From a virus, in the IMG/VR virus record IMGVR_UViG_3300037796_000063, positions 1 to 36,006 of that record: 36,006 bases of DNA; one strand, 5' to 3'. The notes below the pieces were generated by a model. That model ran no database searches. It was not told the DNA's origin and saw nothing but the letters and a program-made list of their open reading frames with translations. Positions within the stretch are counted from its first letter, which is position 1; the number at the start of each line of letters is the position of its first letter. Below, in pieces: positions 1-6,354 of the stretch. Made by a program: the position numbers and the translations under genes.

Positions 1-335
1 GGTTGCACGTTCGATACAGGCCCAGACTGCACGTTCGATACAGGTTCTGATTGCACATTCAAAACAAGTTCAAATTGCACGTTCAAGACAGGATCACACT
101 GCACGTTCGATACAGGTTCATACTGCACGTTCAATACATTATTGCACTGCACGTTCGATACAGGTTCATACTGCACGTTTGATACAGGATTATACTGCAC
201 GTTCGATACAGGCCCAGACTGCACGTTCGATACAGGTTCTGATTGCACATTCAAAACAAGTTCAAATTGCACGTTCAAGACAGGATCACACTGCACGTTC
301 GATACAGGAGCACACTGTACGTTCAAGACAGGTGA
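1..335 (+). repeat. 24-nt tandem coding repeat array (left end)
   Basis: Tandem 24-nt units of the form TGCACGTTCGATACAGGTTC with variants. There is also a higher-order duplication: the block at 21-116 recurs at 211-306. The bases vary mostly at D/K (GAT/AAG/AAA) and in the codons before each Cys, so the reading frame and the C-T-F-x-T core are kept. The array is coding, not CRISPR. Confidence 0.9.
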
Positions 336-528
336 TCAATGTGTTGCGGTTAGGCGTGACGTTTATGAAGTGATCGAACTTCCAGAAGGCAAAACCGTCA
401 AAACAAACGCTTATGGTGTCAAAGGCTACAAAATAATAGAGCCTGTTGATACTATAGAAATTAACGGAGCTAAGTATGCTAAAGCAGAAGTTGAAAAAAG
501 GTTGGCTGAATTGCAGCCGGTAGAATAA
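1..528 (+). CDS. Octapeptide-repeat (CTFxTGSx) protein, 3' part of a gene cut by the window ends
   Basis: The frame is open from base 1 to the TAA at 526-528, so the 5' end lies outside this end of the window; the matching 5' part is at 35667-36006. It encodes about 14 copies of an eight-residue unit with consensus C-T-F-D/K-T-G-S-x, then a non-repeat C-terminal domain beginning C-V-A-V-R-R-D-V-Y-E-V-I. The regular spacing of Cys and Phe suggests a solenoid or beta-helix; that is inference. Similar repeats followed by an RRDVFEVI-like tail are, from memory, common in uncharacterised phage proteins. No function is known to me. The internal ATG at 142 lies inside the array and is not a credible start. 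It is followed by an intergenic module and another unknown gene of the same operon. Confidence 0.8.
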   Translation, partial: GCTFDTGPDCTFDTGSDCTFKTSSNCTFKTGSHCTFDTGSYCTFNTLLHCTFDTGSYCTFDTGLYCTFDTGPDCTFDTGSDCTFKTSSNCTFKTGSHCTFDTGAHCTFKTGDQCVAVRRDVYEVIELPEGKTVKTNAYGVKGYKIIEPVDTIEINGAKYAKAEVEKRLAELQPVE

Positions 529-565
529 CCCAACCGCAGGGTGTTATAAGTGCGGATTTATATAT
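529..565 (+). repeat. Intergenic module copy A
   Basis: Lies exactly between the TAA of the repeat protein and the next ATG. The core CCGCAGGGTGTTATAAGTGC is followed by GGATTTATATAT and the ATG. CCGCA and TGCGG could pair as a 5-bp stem. TGTTATAAG within it resembles an extended -10 box. Six copies occur in this operon. Confidence 0.8.
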
Positions 566-964
566 ATGGAAGAAAAACTAGAGGAGTCTACATATTTTGA
601 GGATTATGAAAAGTCAGAGTTGATAGGAGATGAAGAAATATTGAATGAAAGCAATGTTGTATATATATTAAAACCAAAAAAGGGTAGTTATGAGGGAGCA
701 GCAGGGCCTTACGCATTTACTATTGCTGGCAGTAATGACACGCTTAGTAGGGTAAAAATTTCCGATGAAGATTTTTGTGGAAAATTAGCTTCAGGACAAT
801 TTAAGTTTCATTATACCGATGTCGTAAAAGCTCAAGTAACAATAAGACAAAAGATAAAACAGGGACAAATGTTACCACCTCAATATGAAATTACAAAAGT
901 ATTAGAATACCGAGCACCCAGTAGACATGACTTGCTAGTGATTGCTCATCACGGTTACTCGTAA
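566..964 (+). CDS. Hypothetical protein, 132 aa
   Basis: Unknown acidic protein, with no domain I recognise. The N-terminal third is rich in Glu and Asp; the remainder alternates hydrophobic and polar residues as a small beta-rich fold would. The start is the ATG directly after intergenic module A; there is no Shine-Dalgarno site, the leader being the AT-rich TTTATATAT. Module B follows its stop codon. Its place in an operon of short genes divided by the same module suggests an early accessory role, which is inference only. Confidence 0.75.
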   Translation: MEEKLEESTYFEDYEKSELIGDEEILNESNVVYILKPKKGSYEGAAGPYAFTIAGSNDTLSRVKISDEDFCGKLASGQFKFHYTDVVKAQVTIRQKIKQGQMLPPQYEITKVLEYRAPSRHDLLVIAHHGYS

Positions 965-991
965 CCAGAGACCATTCAACAACGGAGTGGT

Positions 992-1024
992 AACCCCACC
1001 GCAGGGTGTTATAAGTGCGGATTG
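992..1024 (+). repeat. Intergenic module copy B
   Basis: Same core as copy A (CACCGCAGGGTGTTATAAGT, then GCGGATT), between the genes ending at 964 and starting at 1035. CACC and GGTG flanking GCAG could form a small hairpin; CCGCA/TGCGG is the alternative stem. Confidence 0.8.
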
Positions 1025-1034
1025 ATGTGATTTT

Positions 1035-1433
1035 ATGAAAAACACAAGAGAAGAATTAAAAAGACGGGTCATTGAACTGATACATGGTTTACCGTACAAA
1101 AAGGCGATTAAAAAAGAGCGTCAGGTATCTTTTGTAACCGAAGCAATGGTCAGGCAGGAGACTGGATATTTTGAAAATGGCAAATATTGGGAAGTATATC
1201 CCATCACAATAGGCCGAGTTATGCAGGCTCTTAATAAGTTAGATGTTCGTACTGAAGAGGTGAGTTTTGCAAATAATGGCGATTTATTTTTTACTAAATC
1301 TTTACTAGAACTAGAAGTGCAACCAAGAAATATTTGCAACTGGAAACTCACAAAAGAGTACGGCGAGGAATGCACAGACGACGACCAAAACATAGAAACC
1401 ATTGAGAAGTTGTACAGTTTGTTGTGTGATTAA
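1035..1433 (+). CDS. Hypothetical protein, 132 aa (paralogue of 34648-35034)
   Basis: Unknown protein with a clear paralogue 2.4 kb away across the window ends. The first ~65 residues, from K-N-T-R-E-E to G-R-V-M-Q-A, and the last ~25, around K-E-Y-G-E-E-C-T-D-D-D-Q, are almost identical in both. The stretch between them, about residues 70-100, is unrelated. The N-terminal part is basic and mostly helical by eye. The pair shares long identical DNA stretches, implying a recent duplication with replacement of the middle. Modules B and C flank it. Function unknown. Confidence 0.78.
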   Translation: MKNTREELKRRVIELIHGLPYKKAIKKERQVSFVTEAMVRQETGYFENGKYWEVYPITIGRVMQALNKLDVRTEEVSFANNGDLFFTKSLLELEVQPRNICNWKLTKEYGEECTDDDQNIETIEKLYSLLCD

Positions 1434-1460
1434 CCCCACCGCAGGGTGTTATGAGTGCAA
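1432..1460 (+). repeat. Intergenic module copy C
   Basis: Diverged copy: CACCGCAGGGTGTTATGAGT then GCAAAATTATAAACATTACA leads to the ATG at 1481. The 3' half matches the second leader type (ATTATAAACATTA) also found before 34648 and 35667. TGCGG is lost here, so the CCGCA/TGCGG stem is not conserved in this copy. Confidence 0.72.
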
Positions 1461-1480
1461 AATTATAAACATTACAAAAC

Positions 1481-2245
1481 ATGAAGCCAGAAACACTAAA
1501 CCACCCAACCAACGAGATGGTAACAGACACCGATGGCGTTAAGGTTCAGATGTCTCGTTATCACGAAGGCATGAGATACCAGCATTATGCCATCCGTAAC
1601 CGTGCATACGACGGGCCAGGGTGGGAGCCATCACGACTGGATGAATGGGAATACGGGCAGGAGCGGGATATTGTGACAGTTCCCACCTGTGAGTTGTCGG
1701 TATATACCTGCACGCCAGAGACCAGCGTATACCAGGAATACCCGCATGAGGTTGCAGAGCTGATCCATAAGCCCTACGACGTGATAGAGCATTATGCTGC
1801 AACGCCAGAAGGACGTGAGTGGTATATGAGAACAGTGCAAGAGGTTATGGCTCAAGGTCACTTACCAGGAAAGCAGTCACGAGAGACTGAGCGCCCGTTC
1901 CGGGATGCCGTATCATCACTTGAGCAGGCAGCAAAACGGATGGGATACGAGGTTGCAACGGCTAACCCTTCATGGCTTCATGTTGTGGCAATGTTTGCCC
2001 GTAATGGATACACGTTCACGTATCCACAAGACCGGCAAGACGTGGCAGCACATAGGGCGCTACTTCCTGATAATTTGCAAGAGGCTAGTTGGTGGAGTGT
2101 GGCACAATATATGAACGATTTAATCGAATGGCACGGAGATATCCCAGAAGCATATAGCAATATGGTGGCACGAGATCAGAGCGGTATGATAAGCTGTTAC
2201 CCATTAGCAATTAACAGATCTTTATGGATGCAAAAAAAAATATAG
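1481..2245 (+). CDS. Hypothetical protein, 254 aa
   Basis: Unknown soluble protein, rich in Tyr, Trp, Glu and His. No domain, signal peptide or membrane segment is recognisable. The start is the ATG at 1481, 20 nt after module C, without a Shine-Dalgarno site. Its last 22 bases overlap the next gene, the only junction in this stretch with an overlap instead of the intergenic module. The overlap contains nine A residues ending just before its TAG, where a -1 slip would extend it into the hydrolase frame. That makes a 254-aa protein plus a fusion product possible, but it is unproven. Confidence 0.7.
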   Translation: MKPETLNHPTNEMVTDTDGVKVQMSRYHEGMRYQHYAIRNRAYDGPGWEPSRLDEWEYGQERDIVTVPTCELSVYTCTPETSVYQEYPHEVAELIHKPYDVIEHYAATPEGREWYMRTVQEVMAQGHLPGKQSRETERPFRDAVSSLEQAAKRMGYEVATANPSWLHVVAMFARNGYTFTYPQDRQDVAAHRALLPDNLQEASWWSVAQYMNDLIEWHGDIPEAYSNMVARDQSGMISCYPLAINRSLWMQKKI

Positions 2246-2922
2246 CCTTCGTCGTGATGACGCACGGCAACGAACGAGTGGGGCATTTCGTACTTTATTA
2301 TTGCCCGTACGGGCAGACTGACAAGCGTCGCTGGGATGTGATTGTTGGCAATCCAGAGGCGTATATGCAGGGCGTTCGGTATGTTGACGAGGATTTGAAC
2401 CGTCTTTTTGACTTGTCAGAGCAGGCAGATACAGTGGAGGGGAGAAGGGCGGTTAGTTTGCGTAGACAGTTAGAGCAGTACGATCAGGTATACGACATCC
2501 ACCAGTACACACCCAATATGTTGGATACGCAGCCGATTGCGTTTATCAACAATATGGAGCCGGAAACGCTACAGATGCTTGAACCCCTAGACCTGTCACG
2601 GGTGATTGTCGACGACAATCCGAAGTACAACAAGCAGTACGTCACGTCCGTTCGTCCACACTCGGTTTGTATTGAGTACGCGATGAGTTCATATATTGTA
2701 GATTGCTCGTACACAAGTCTCGACTTTGAGCGTATTATCGAAGTCGAGCCTGCCAAGAAAGAAAAACAATTCTACCGCTCTGTGCGCTCTGCAACACGTG
2801 AGGAAGTTGGAGATGTCAAGCCGTGGGATGAGGTTACTGTTGACGGAAAACGGTACTACACATACTTTGTTGACCCGACAGAACAGTATGGATCGTATTG
2901 TTGGCTGGCGGAGAAGATATAA
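2224..2922 (+). CDS. Aspartoacylase/succinylglutamate desuccinylase-like zinc hydrolase
   Basis: The 232-residue protein carries the ordered signature of the AstE/AspA family (M14-like zinc carboxypeptidase fold, Pfam PF04952). It has T-H-G-N-E-R-V-G with His14 and Glu17 as zinc ligands, N-P-E-A followed by R-Y-V-D-E-D-L-N-R at 52-60, D-I-H at 91-93 giving the third ligand His93, and I-E-Y at 150-152 with Glu151 as the likely catalytic glutamate. Members remove acyl groups from N-acyl amino acids or cut related amide bonds; the substrate here is unknown. The length fits a compact family member. The start at ATG 2224 overlaps the previous gene by 22 nt. Finding such an enzyme in a phage early operon is unusual; it might act on a metabolite, a modified base or a cell-wall amide. 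Confidence 0.8.
   Translation: MDAKKNIAFVVMTHGNERVGHFVLYYCPYGQTDKRRWDVIVGNPEAYMQGVRYVDEDLNRLFDLSEQADTVEGRRAVSLRRQLEQYDQVYDIHQYTPNMLDTQPIAFINNMEPETLQMLEPLDLSRVIVDDNPKYNKQYVTSVRPHSVCIEYAMSSYIVDCSYTSLDFERIIEVEPAKKEKQFYRSVRSATREEVGDVKPWDEVTVDGKRYYTYFVDPTEQYGSYCWLAEKI
2232..2240 (+). other. Candidate -1 frameshift site (A9) at gene overlap
   Basis: In the frame of the 254-aa gene the codons are CAA AAA AAA ATA TAG. This contains the heptamer A-AAA-AAA, and the -1 frame is that of the downstream zinc hydrolase (AAT ATA GCC). A slip would join the two proteins into one of about 480 residues. No strong downstream hairpin was identified, so this is a candidate only. Confidence 0.35.
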
Positions 2923-2950
2923 CCCACCGCAGGGGTGTTATAAGTGCGTG
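2921..2950 (+). repeat. Intergenic module copy D
   Basis: CACCGCAGGGGTGTTATAAG then TGCGTG, directly after the hydrolase stop codon. One extra G lies in the G-run compared with copy A. It precedes a 21-codon reading frame rather than a long gene. Confidence 0.75.
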
Positions 2951-2964
2951 ATAAACAAATACAT

Positions 2965-3030
2965 ATGACACTGAACACCCACGTAACCAGTTTAGACTTA
3001 TCCACGCTTGACAAAAACCATAAAGCATAA
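2965..3030 (+). CDS. Possible 21-aa peptide after module D
   Basis: ATG at 2965 to TAA at 3030, reading MTLNTHVTSLDLSTLDKNHK-A. It sits where every other copy of the module has a gene start, which is the only support for translation. The promoter of the following small RNA lies inside it, so the frame may be fortuitous or a decayed gene. Confidence 0.3.
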   Translation: MTLNTHVTSLDLSTLDKNHKA

Positions 3031-3036
3031 TACAAT
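3008..3036 (+). promoter_or_regulatory. Consensus sigma70 promoter for small RNA
   Basis: TTGACA at 3008-3013, a 17-nt spacer, and TACAAT at 3031-3036. This is one of the best promoters in the window, yet no long reading frame follows. Expected transcript start is about 3043. Confidence 0.8.
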
Positions 3037-3042
3037 GGAGTT

Positions 3043-3104
3043 TGATCACGACCGGCGGTAAGTCTTTCAGGTTCTGTCCTGCAAGCGACACGCCGGATTT
3101 TTTT
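3043..3104 (+). ncRNA. Candidate small non-coding RNA, about 62 nt
   Basis: This lies between two convergent operons with its own promoter (3008-3036) and an intrinsic terminator. An outer stem pairs CCGGCG (3052-3057) with CGCCGG (3091-3096), followed by A and seven T (3098-3104). Inside it a second hairpin pairs CTTTCAGG (3064-3071) with CCTGCAAG (3078-3085), with one mismatch. No gene start follows the T-run; the next gene ends there on the opposite strand. It could be a regulatory RNA, or an RNA that primes or controls replication; it matches no family I recognise. It runs antisense to the region just past the late operon, so it may also insulate the two operons. TGGAGT (3036-3041) and ACTCCA (3105-3110) form a further inverted repeat around it. 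Confidence 0.65.
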
Positions 3105-3116
3105 ACTCCAATTTAT

Positions 3117-3443
3117 TTATATCTCCCTAAAATCCATATCCTGATTCTGGTACAATAGCAGCTTCTTCTTAATCCGGTACTTTTCGGTCTTCATACCCTT
3201 CACATCCTCAACCACACGTTTCCCATTCTCCAGATAGGCAAAATCCGCCCTGTATTCCATTTTGCGAACCTTACGCCCCTGGTATGTATATGAAGGGATA
3301 AGAATGAACGAAGGCTGCAATTCAAGACCAGTGATCTCTCCGGAAAGCTGTAGTAGTTTGAGTTCCTGGTACCTCCTGGCTTCTTTCTGAGAGTCAAAGG
3401 TGTAGCCGTCAATCTCGACCTTCCTGTTTCCGTATTTGCTCAT
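3117..3443 (-). CDS. DUF1064 family nuclease-like protein
   Basis: A 108-residue protein matching the DUF1064 pattern (Pfam PF06356). It has Y-G-N-R-K near the start, F-D-S-Q-K-E-A-R-R-Y around 17-26, Y-R-A-D-F-A-Y near 64-70, and V-V-E-D-V-K-G then Y-R-I-K-K-K-L. The D-x-K element (D-V-K) after a beta strand, with the preceding D-F, fits a PD-(D/E)XK nuclease fold like phage T7 endonuclease I. A role in resolving DNA before packaging is inferred. It is the last gene of the leftward operon, overlapping the holin gene by 4 nt, an unusual place for a DNA enzyme. Confidence 0.8.
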   Translation of the reverse strand: MSKYGNRKVEIDGYTFDSQKEARRYQELKLLQLSGEITGLELQPSFILIPSYTYQGRKVRKMEYRADFAYLENGKRVVEDVKGMKTEKYRIKKKLLLYQNQDMDFREI

Positions 3444-3658
3444 TTCTTCACATGCTTCACGCCTTCATAAAGCCCTGTAGCAGCCAGGCCATATGCCAGT
3501 CCGGTAATAGCACCCTCCACAGAGAGCGACACAATAACCAATCCAGCACCCAGCCCTAAAATCGCCGATAGAAGGGGTAGGAAGCGAGGGGGTAGTACTT
3601 TGGTACGTTTTATCGCTTCTATGAGTCCGGTAATAAGTGGAACGATCAGAATTTCCAT
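3440..3658 (-). CDS. Putative holin, 72 aa
   Basis: Small membrane protein with two hydrophobic segments (about residues 3-16 and 27-60, the second long enough to be split) and a Lys-rich C-terminus ending V-K-H-V-K-K. Size, topology and position next to the amidase gene fit a phage holin that permeabilises the cytoplasmic membrane to time lysis. Gene junctions on both sides overlap by 1-4 nt, so translation is probably coupled. The family is not identified by sequence. Confidence 0.65.
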   Translation of the reverse strand: MEILIVPLITGLIEAIKRTKVLPPRFLPLLSAILGLGAGLVIVSLSVEGAITGLAYGLAATGLYEGVKHVKK

Positions 3659-3936
3659 TATTGGTTTTCCTCAAAACTACTAATATCTTCTCGGCACTGG
3701 TCTACGTCGTTGAGAATATCACGGAACAGAAGATCATGCTCAGATACCCGTTCCTCCAGACTCGTGAGCCTGCTATTCTGTGTATTTTTTAGTTCGTGAA
3801 TGTCTTTTTTGATCTGATCCACGTTCCATAGAAGGGAGCCATGCGACAAAGTAAATATAACAATACCGGAAAAGATCACCCAATTGTTGAGCAGAAATCT
3901 GAAATCAAACACTGGCTGATCTTTATGCTCCCTCAT
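3658..3936 (-). CDS. Membrane-anchored coiled-coil protein, lysis cassette
   Basis: 92 residues. A short N-terminal stretch is followed by one membrane helix at about 15-35 (W-V-I-F-S-G-I-V-I-F-T-L), then a charged heptad-like region to the end. The pattern resembles XhlA-type haemolysin-like or antiholin proteins that sit beside holins. It lies between the amidase and the holin with overlapping stop and start codons. A role in lysis timing is inferred from order. Confidence 0.6.
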   Translation of the reverse strand: MREHKDQPVFDFRFLLNNWVIFSGIVIFTLSHGSLLWNVDQIKKDIHELKNTQNSRLTSLEERVSEHDLLFRDILNDVDQCREDISSFEENQ

Positions 3937-4916
3937 TTTTTAGGCTTTGCAACGGTTAAAACCAGCTCATCCAGAAACTTTGCCATGCCGGCTACCCAGG
4001 ACGTTTTAACTTCATAGTCCAGAGCTATCACCGTAGGGTTTGGTTTGTCCTGTTGTGCCGGTGGCTCTGCCTTCTTGTCCTGTTTTAGCAGATCATCAGT
4101 ACATTTGCTAAGTGCCTTTGATAGGCTGTTTTTTTCTGATATCTCCCGTGTCTTTGCTCGTTCACAGTCTTTGAGCTGATCTTTGTAATCTCGCATCTGC
4201 TGCACCGCCTTCGAAGTCTCGACCGCTTCCTCAGCTACCAGCGATAATACTGCGTTCTTGATTTTCTCGTCGTCGTAATCTTCAGACCGACTCGTTGGCA
4301 GTTTTCCATTCTCATGGAACCATGAAACCAGTCGATCGAAGTAGCTTGCTTTATCGTTCACGTGCCTCGGGACCTCATATTCTGTCTTCTCGGACTTCAC
4401 GGCTTTCCCCCATTTGACAACCCCCTTCTTGTGTCGGTAGTCCTTCACATAGCCAATCAGGTTGTCTCCAGGGCATGCAGTAGATGAGCGTTCACGATGA
4501 CCTACTACGTCATCATGATCAGCCGGAAACTCTGGATGCTGCGTACAGAGCTGATCTAGCAACTCCTTCAGACTCTTCAACTGCTCCTTTGTCGGCTTCT
4601 CGTTTTTCGGCGAATGGAAGTATCCGACCAACAGAATACCGATGCTATCGTTATTAATCGCATCATGCCAGGTGATATCGGCAAAGCTGTTCGTCTGTGC
4701 GACAGTGCCGTCTTTTCCAATCACGAAGTGGTAGGCGAGTCCAGGCCATCCATGACCTGCATGGACATTGTATATGAACCGCAAGTCCTGATCCAGTGAG
4801 CCCAGTGACGAATGCGCCGAGTGGTGAATTGTGATCTTCTTGATATTAGCAGTCGGCCGCTGATACCAACCTCGTCCCTGCGTAAGATAGTGATGGACTT
4901 TATTTTGTATTACCAT
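3933..4916 (-). CDS. N-acetylmuramoyl-L-alanine amidase (endolysin), 327 aa
   Basis: Amidase_2/PGRP-type zinc enzyme (PF01510) that cuts the bond between MurNAc and the stem peptide of peptidoglycan. With the start at 4916, I-T-I-H-H-S at 28-33 holds the first zinc His, Y-H-F-V-I-G the core strand, and T-W-H-D-A-I-N-N-D-S-I-G the conserved second block. V-G-H-R-E-R-S-S-T-A-C-P-G-D carries the last His and the Cys zinc ligand. The remaining ~150 residues are charged and helical with a Pro/Gln linker, a probable cell-wall binding or oligomerisation part. The ATG at 4916 sits two bases after the stop of the fibre gene. A longer frame reaches back to 5000 but would overlap that gene by 83 nt, so the shorter start is preferred. 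Confidence 0.85.
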   Translation of the reverse strand: MVIQNKVHHYLTQGRGWYQRPTANIKKITIHHSAHSSLGSLDQDLRFIYNVHAGHGWPGLAYHFVIGKDGTVAQTNSFADITWHDAINNDSIGILLVGYFHSPKNEKPTKEQLKSLKELLDQLCTQHPEFPADHDDVVGHRERSSTACPGDNLIGYVKDYRHKKGVVKWGKAVKSEKTEYEVPRHVNDKASYFDRLVSWFHENGKLPTSRSEDYDDEKIKNAVLSLVAEEAVETSKAVQQMRDYKDQLKDCERAKTREISEKNSLSKALSKCTDDLLKQDKKAEPPAQQDKPNPTVIALDYEVKTSWVAGMAKFLDELVLTVAKPKK

Positions 4917-4917
4917 A

Positions 4918-6156
4918 TCACAAAAGCTCAAAAGCCACAATTTGCGTTGAGTAAAATGCTGATATTGTAAGCGTGTTACCACCGTCGATTCTTCCGGCAA
5001 GGCTAATAGTTTTCGTTCCTCCCGTGTATCCAGTGATAATTCGTGAAGTAGTTACGTATTGGCCGGAACCGTTTGAGAAGGTAGGATATGATGTGCTTGA
5101 GCCGATCCCTACAAAGTCATCGTCGATCTGCGGCAGCAATTGGTATGATCCGCTTGATCGGCTGGCTTGGCATGTGATCATGATCACAAGTGCGCCCCCT
5201 CCTTTAACTTTTATATCTTTTGTGACACTGGATGGGATTCTTACAAAAGTTCCCGATGTAGTTGTAGCAGAGGATGAGGTATATTCTGCATGATTGGCTG
5301 ATCCAACACCTGCCTCACCTGCCTTTCCTGGGATTTTTGAATATTTGAAGTTTGTTATGGTCGCATTTGCTACCGAGTCTCCGGTGATTGTGATAGTCGT
5401 ACTTGATACGTTTGTTATGTATCCGAGCTTGTCAGATCCATCGTTCCAGCTGACGGAGTCACCGACCTCAATGTAATCTGTCCAGTCTACACCAGTTGGG
5501 TTGGTCATGGTTGATGAGCTGGCGTAGGTGGGTTGTTCTGCCGTTGGAAGATAAGACCAGTCAAGACCTGTTACTGCATCTTTAAACTGCACATACTCTC
5601 TTTTGTCTGTTATTTCAGAATCTGTTATAGATGATGCGCTATCTGCTACCTCCACATGAGCAAGTACTTTATATGGGTTTGATGCTCCAACTGCGGATTG
5701 GATTGCGGCACTATCTGGAGCAACAGGGCTTGCAGCAGGTGTTCCTTCCACTATCTGCAATACCAGCCCGTCAGTTTCGTTTGCGGTTACGGCTCCAACT
5801 GCCGTTGAATAATCCTGGTAGGTCGTCGGGTTTGCACTTGCTATTGCGTCGCTAGCATCTTTTTCTGCCAAGTCTACATACGCAACAACGGCATCGATTC
5901 TCGTCTGTCCGCTTGTGTTACCTGATATAGTTTTGTTTACTGTTGCAGTGCTCCATCCATGGAAAGAATAATTGAGATAGTCGATGTAGATGTCTCCAGC
6001 GGCAATGTCAACGGACATATTCGCACCGGCCCCACGCTCTGATACTTGTAGAGAAGATCCTACAACGCCGTAAGATTTTATAAGTTTCGATAGGCCTCGA
6101 AGCAAACCCTCTTCATCAGATTTACTTCCGTTTTTCATTCCAATGTGTAAGCTCAT
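4918..6156 (-). CDS. Tail fibre / receptor-binding-like protein, 412 aa
   Basis: Rich in Ser, Thr, Ala and Gly. The N-terminal ~190 residues include R-I-D-A-V-V-A-Y-V-D, Y-K-V-L-A-H-V-E-V and E-I-T-D-K-R-E-Y-V, a pattern seen in siphovirus baseplate/fibre proteins that pack onto the tail tip. The C-terminal ~120 residues form a run of short beta strands without Cys clusters, resembling a TNF/C1q-like trimeric knob, a likely receptor-binding head. Function is inferred from composition and from position between the other tail genes and lysis. The gene starts near its own late promoter (6166-6197). Confidence 0.65.
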   Translation of the reverse strand: MSLHIGMKNGSKSDEEGLLRGLSKLIKSYGVVGSSLQVSERGAGANMSVDIAAGDIYIDYLNYSFHGWSTATVNKTISGNTSGQTRIDAVVAYVDLAEKDASDAIASANPTTYQDYSTAVGAVTANETDGLVLQIVEGTPAASPVAPDSAAIQSAVGASNPYKVLAHVEVADSASSITDSEITDKREYVQFKDAVTGLDWSYLPTAEQPTYASSSTMTNPTGVDWTDYIEVGDSVSWNDGSDKLGYITNVSSTTITITGDSVANATITNFKYSKIPGKAGEAGVGSANHAEYTSSSATTTSGTFVRIPSSVTKDIKVKGGGALVIMITCQASRSSGSYQLLPQIDDDFVGIGSSTSYPTFSNGSGQYVTTSRIITGYTGGTKTISLAGRIDGGNTLTISAFYSTQIVAFELL

Positions 6157-6165
6157 ATACCTCTA

Positions 6166-6197
6166 ATTGTAACATACTGTATAAATTATTTGTACAA
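6166..6197 (-). promoter_or_regulatory. Late promoter with 19-bp dyad element
   Basis: On the minus strand, TTGTACAAATAATTTATAC (6179-6197) is followed after 7 nt by extended -10 TGT TACAAT (-10 at 6166-6171). The expected start lies within about 2-3 nt of the fibre ATG at 6156. The 19-mer is identical to the one at 10966-10984. Confidence 0.7.
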
Positions 6198-6200
6198 TCA

Positions 6201-6335
6201 TTATTTCTCTTCTTTCTTCTTTTCTCTTTCTTGTTCCTTTTTCTCGTATTCCTGAATCATCTGGTTTGCAATATGTAGCTCTAACGCCTGCTTGCCAATC
6301 AGTACAAGAACCTCGTTGGGTATTGGTGTGTTCAT
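6201..6335 (-). CDS. Small tail-region protein, 44 aa
   Basis: ATG at 6335 to TAA at 6201. The first 30 residues form a mixed helix (M-N-T-P-I-P-N-E-V-L-V-L-I-G), followed by an extremely charged tail made of K and E. It fills the gap between two fibre genes on the same strand. Short proteins with charged tails are common at this position in Gram-positive-type siphoviruses, but the function is unknown. Confidence 0.6.
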   Translation of the reverse strand: MNTPIPNEVLVLIGKQALELHIANQMIQEYEKKEQEREKKKEEK

Positions 6336-6354
6336 ATATGCATAAAACTTATAA

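Noticed and set aside
10-320. GTTCGATAC words like a tRNA T-loop
   Set aside because: They repeat every 24 nt inside a coding array and lack acceptor, D and anticodon arms.
1-335. CRISPR-like direct repeats at the window ends
   Set aside because: The unit is 24 nt with no unique spacers, stays in one open reading frame and encodes a protein repeat; there are no cas genes.
3038-3047. GAGTTTGATC similar to the 5' end of 16S rRNA
   Set aside because: Only about ten bases match, and the following sequence differs; chance similarity is likely.
2834-3091. Minus-strand reading frame across the small RNA region
   Set aside because: It runs antisense to the hydrolase end, the module and the terminator hairpin, and has no start signal.
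3933-5000. Amidase start at 5000
   Set aside because: The extra 28 residues overlap the fibre gene end and carry no amidase features; the ATG at 4916 follows the fibre stop by one base.
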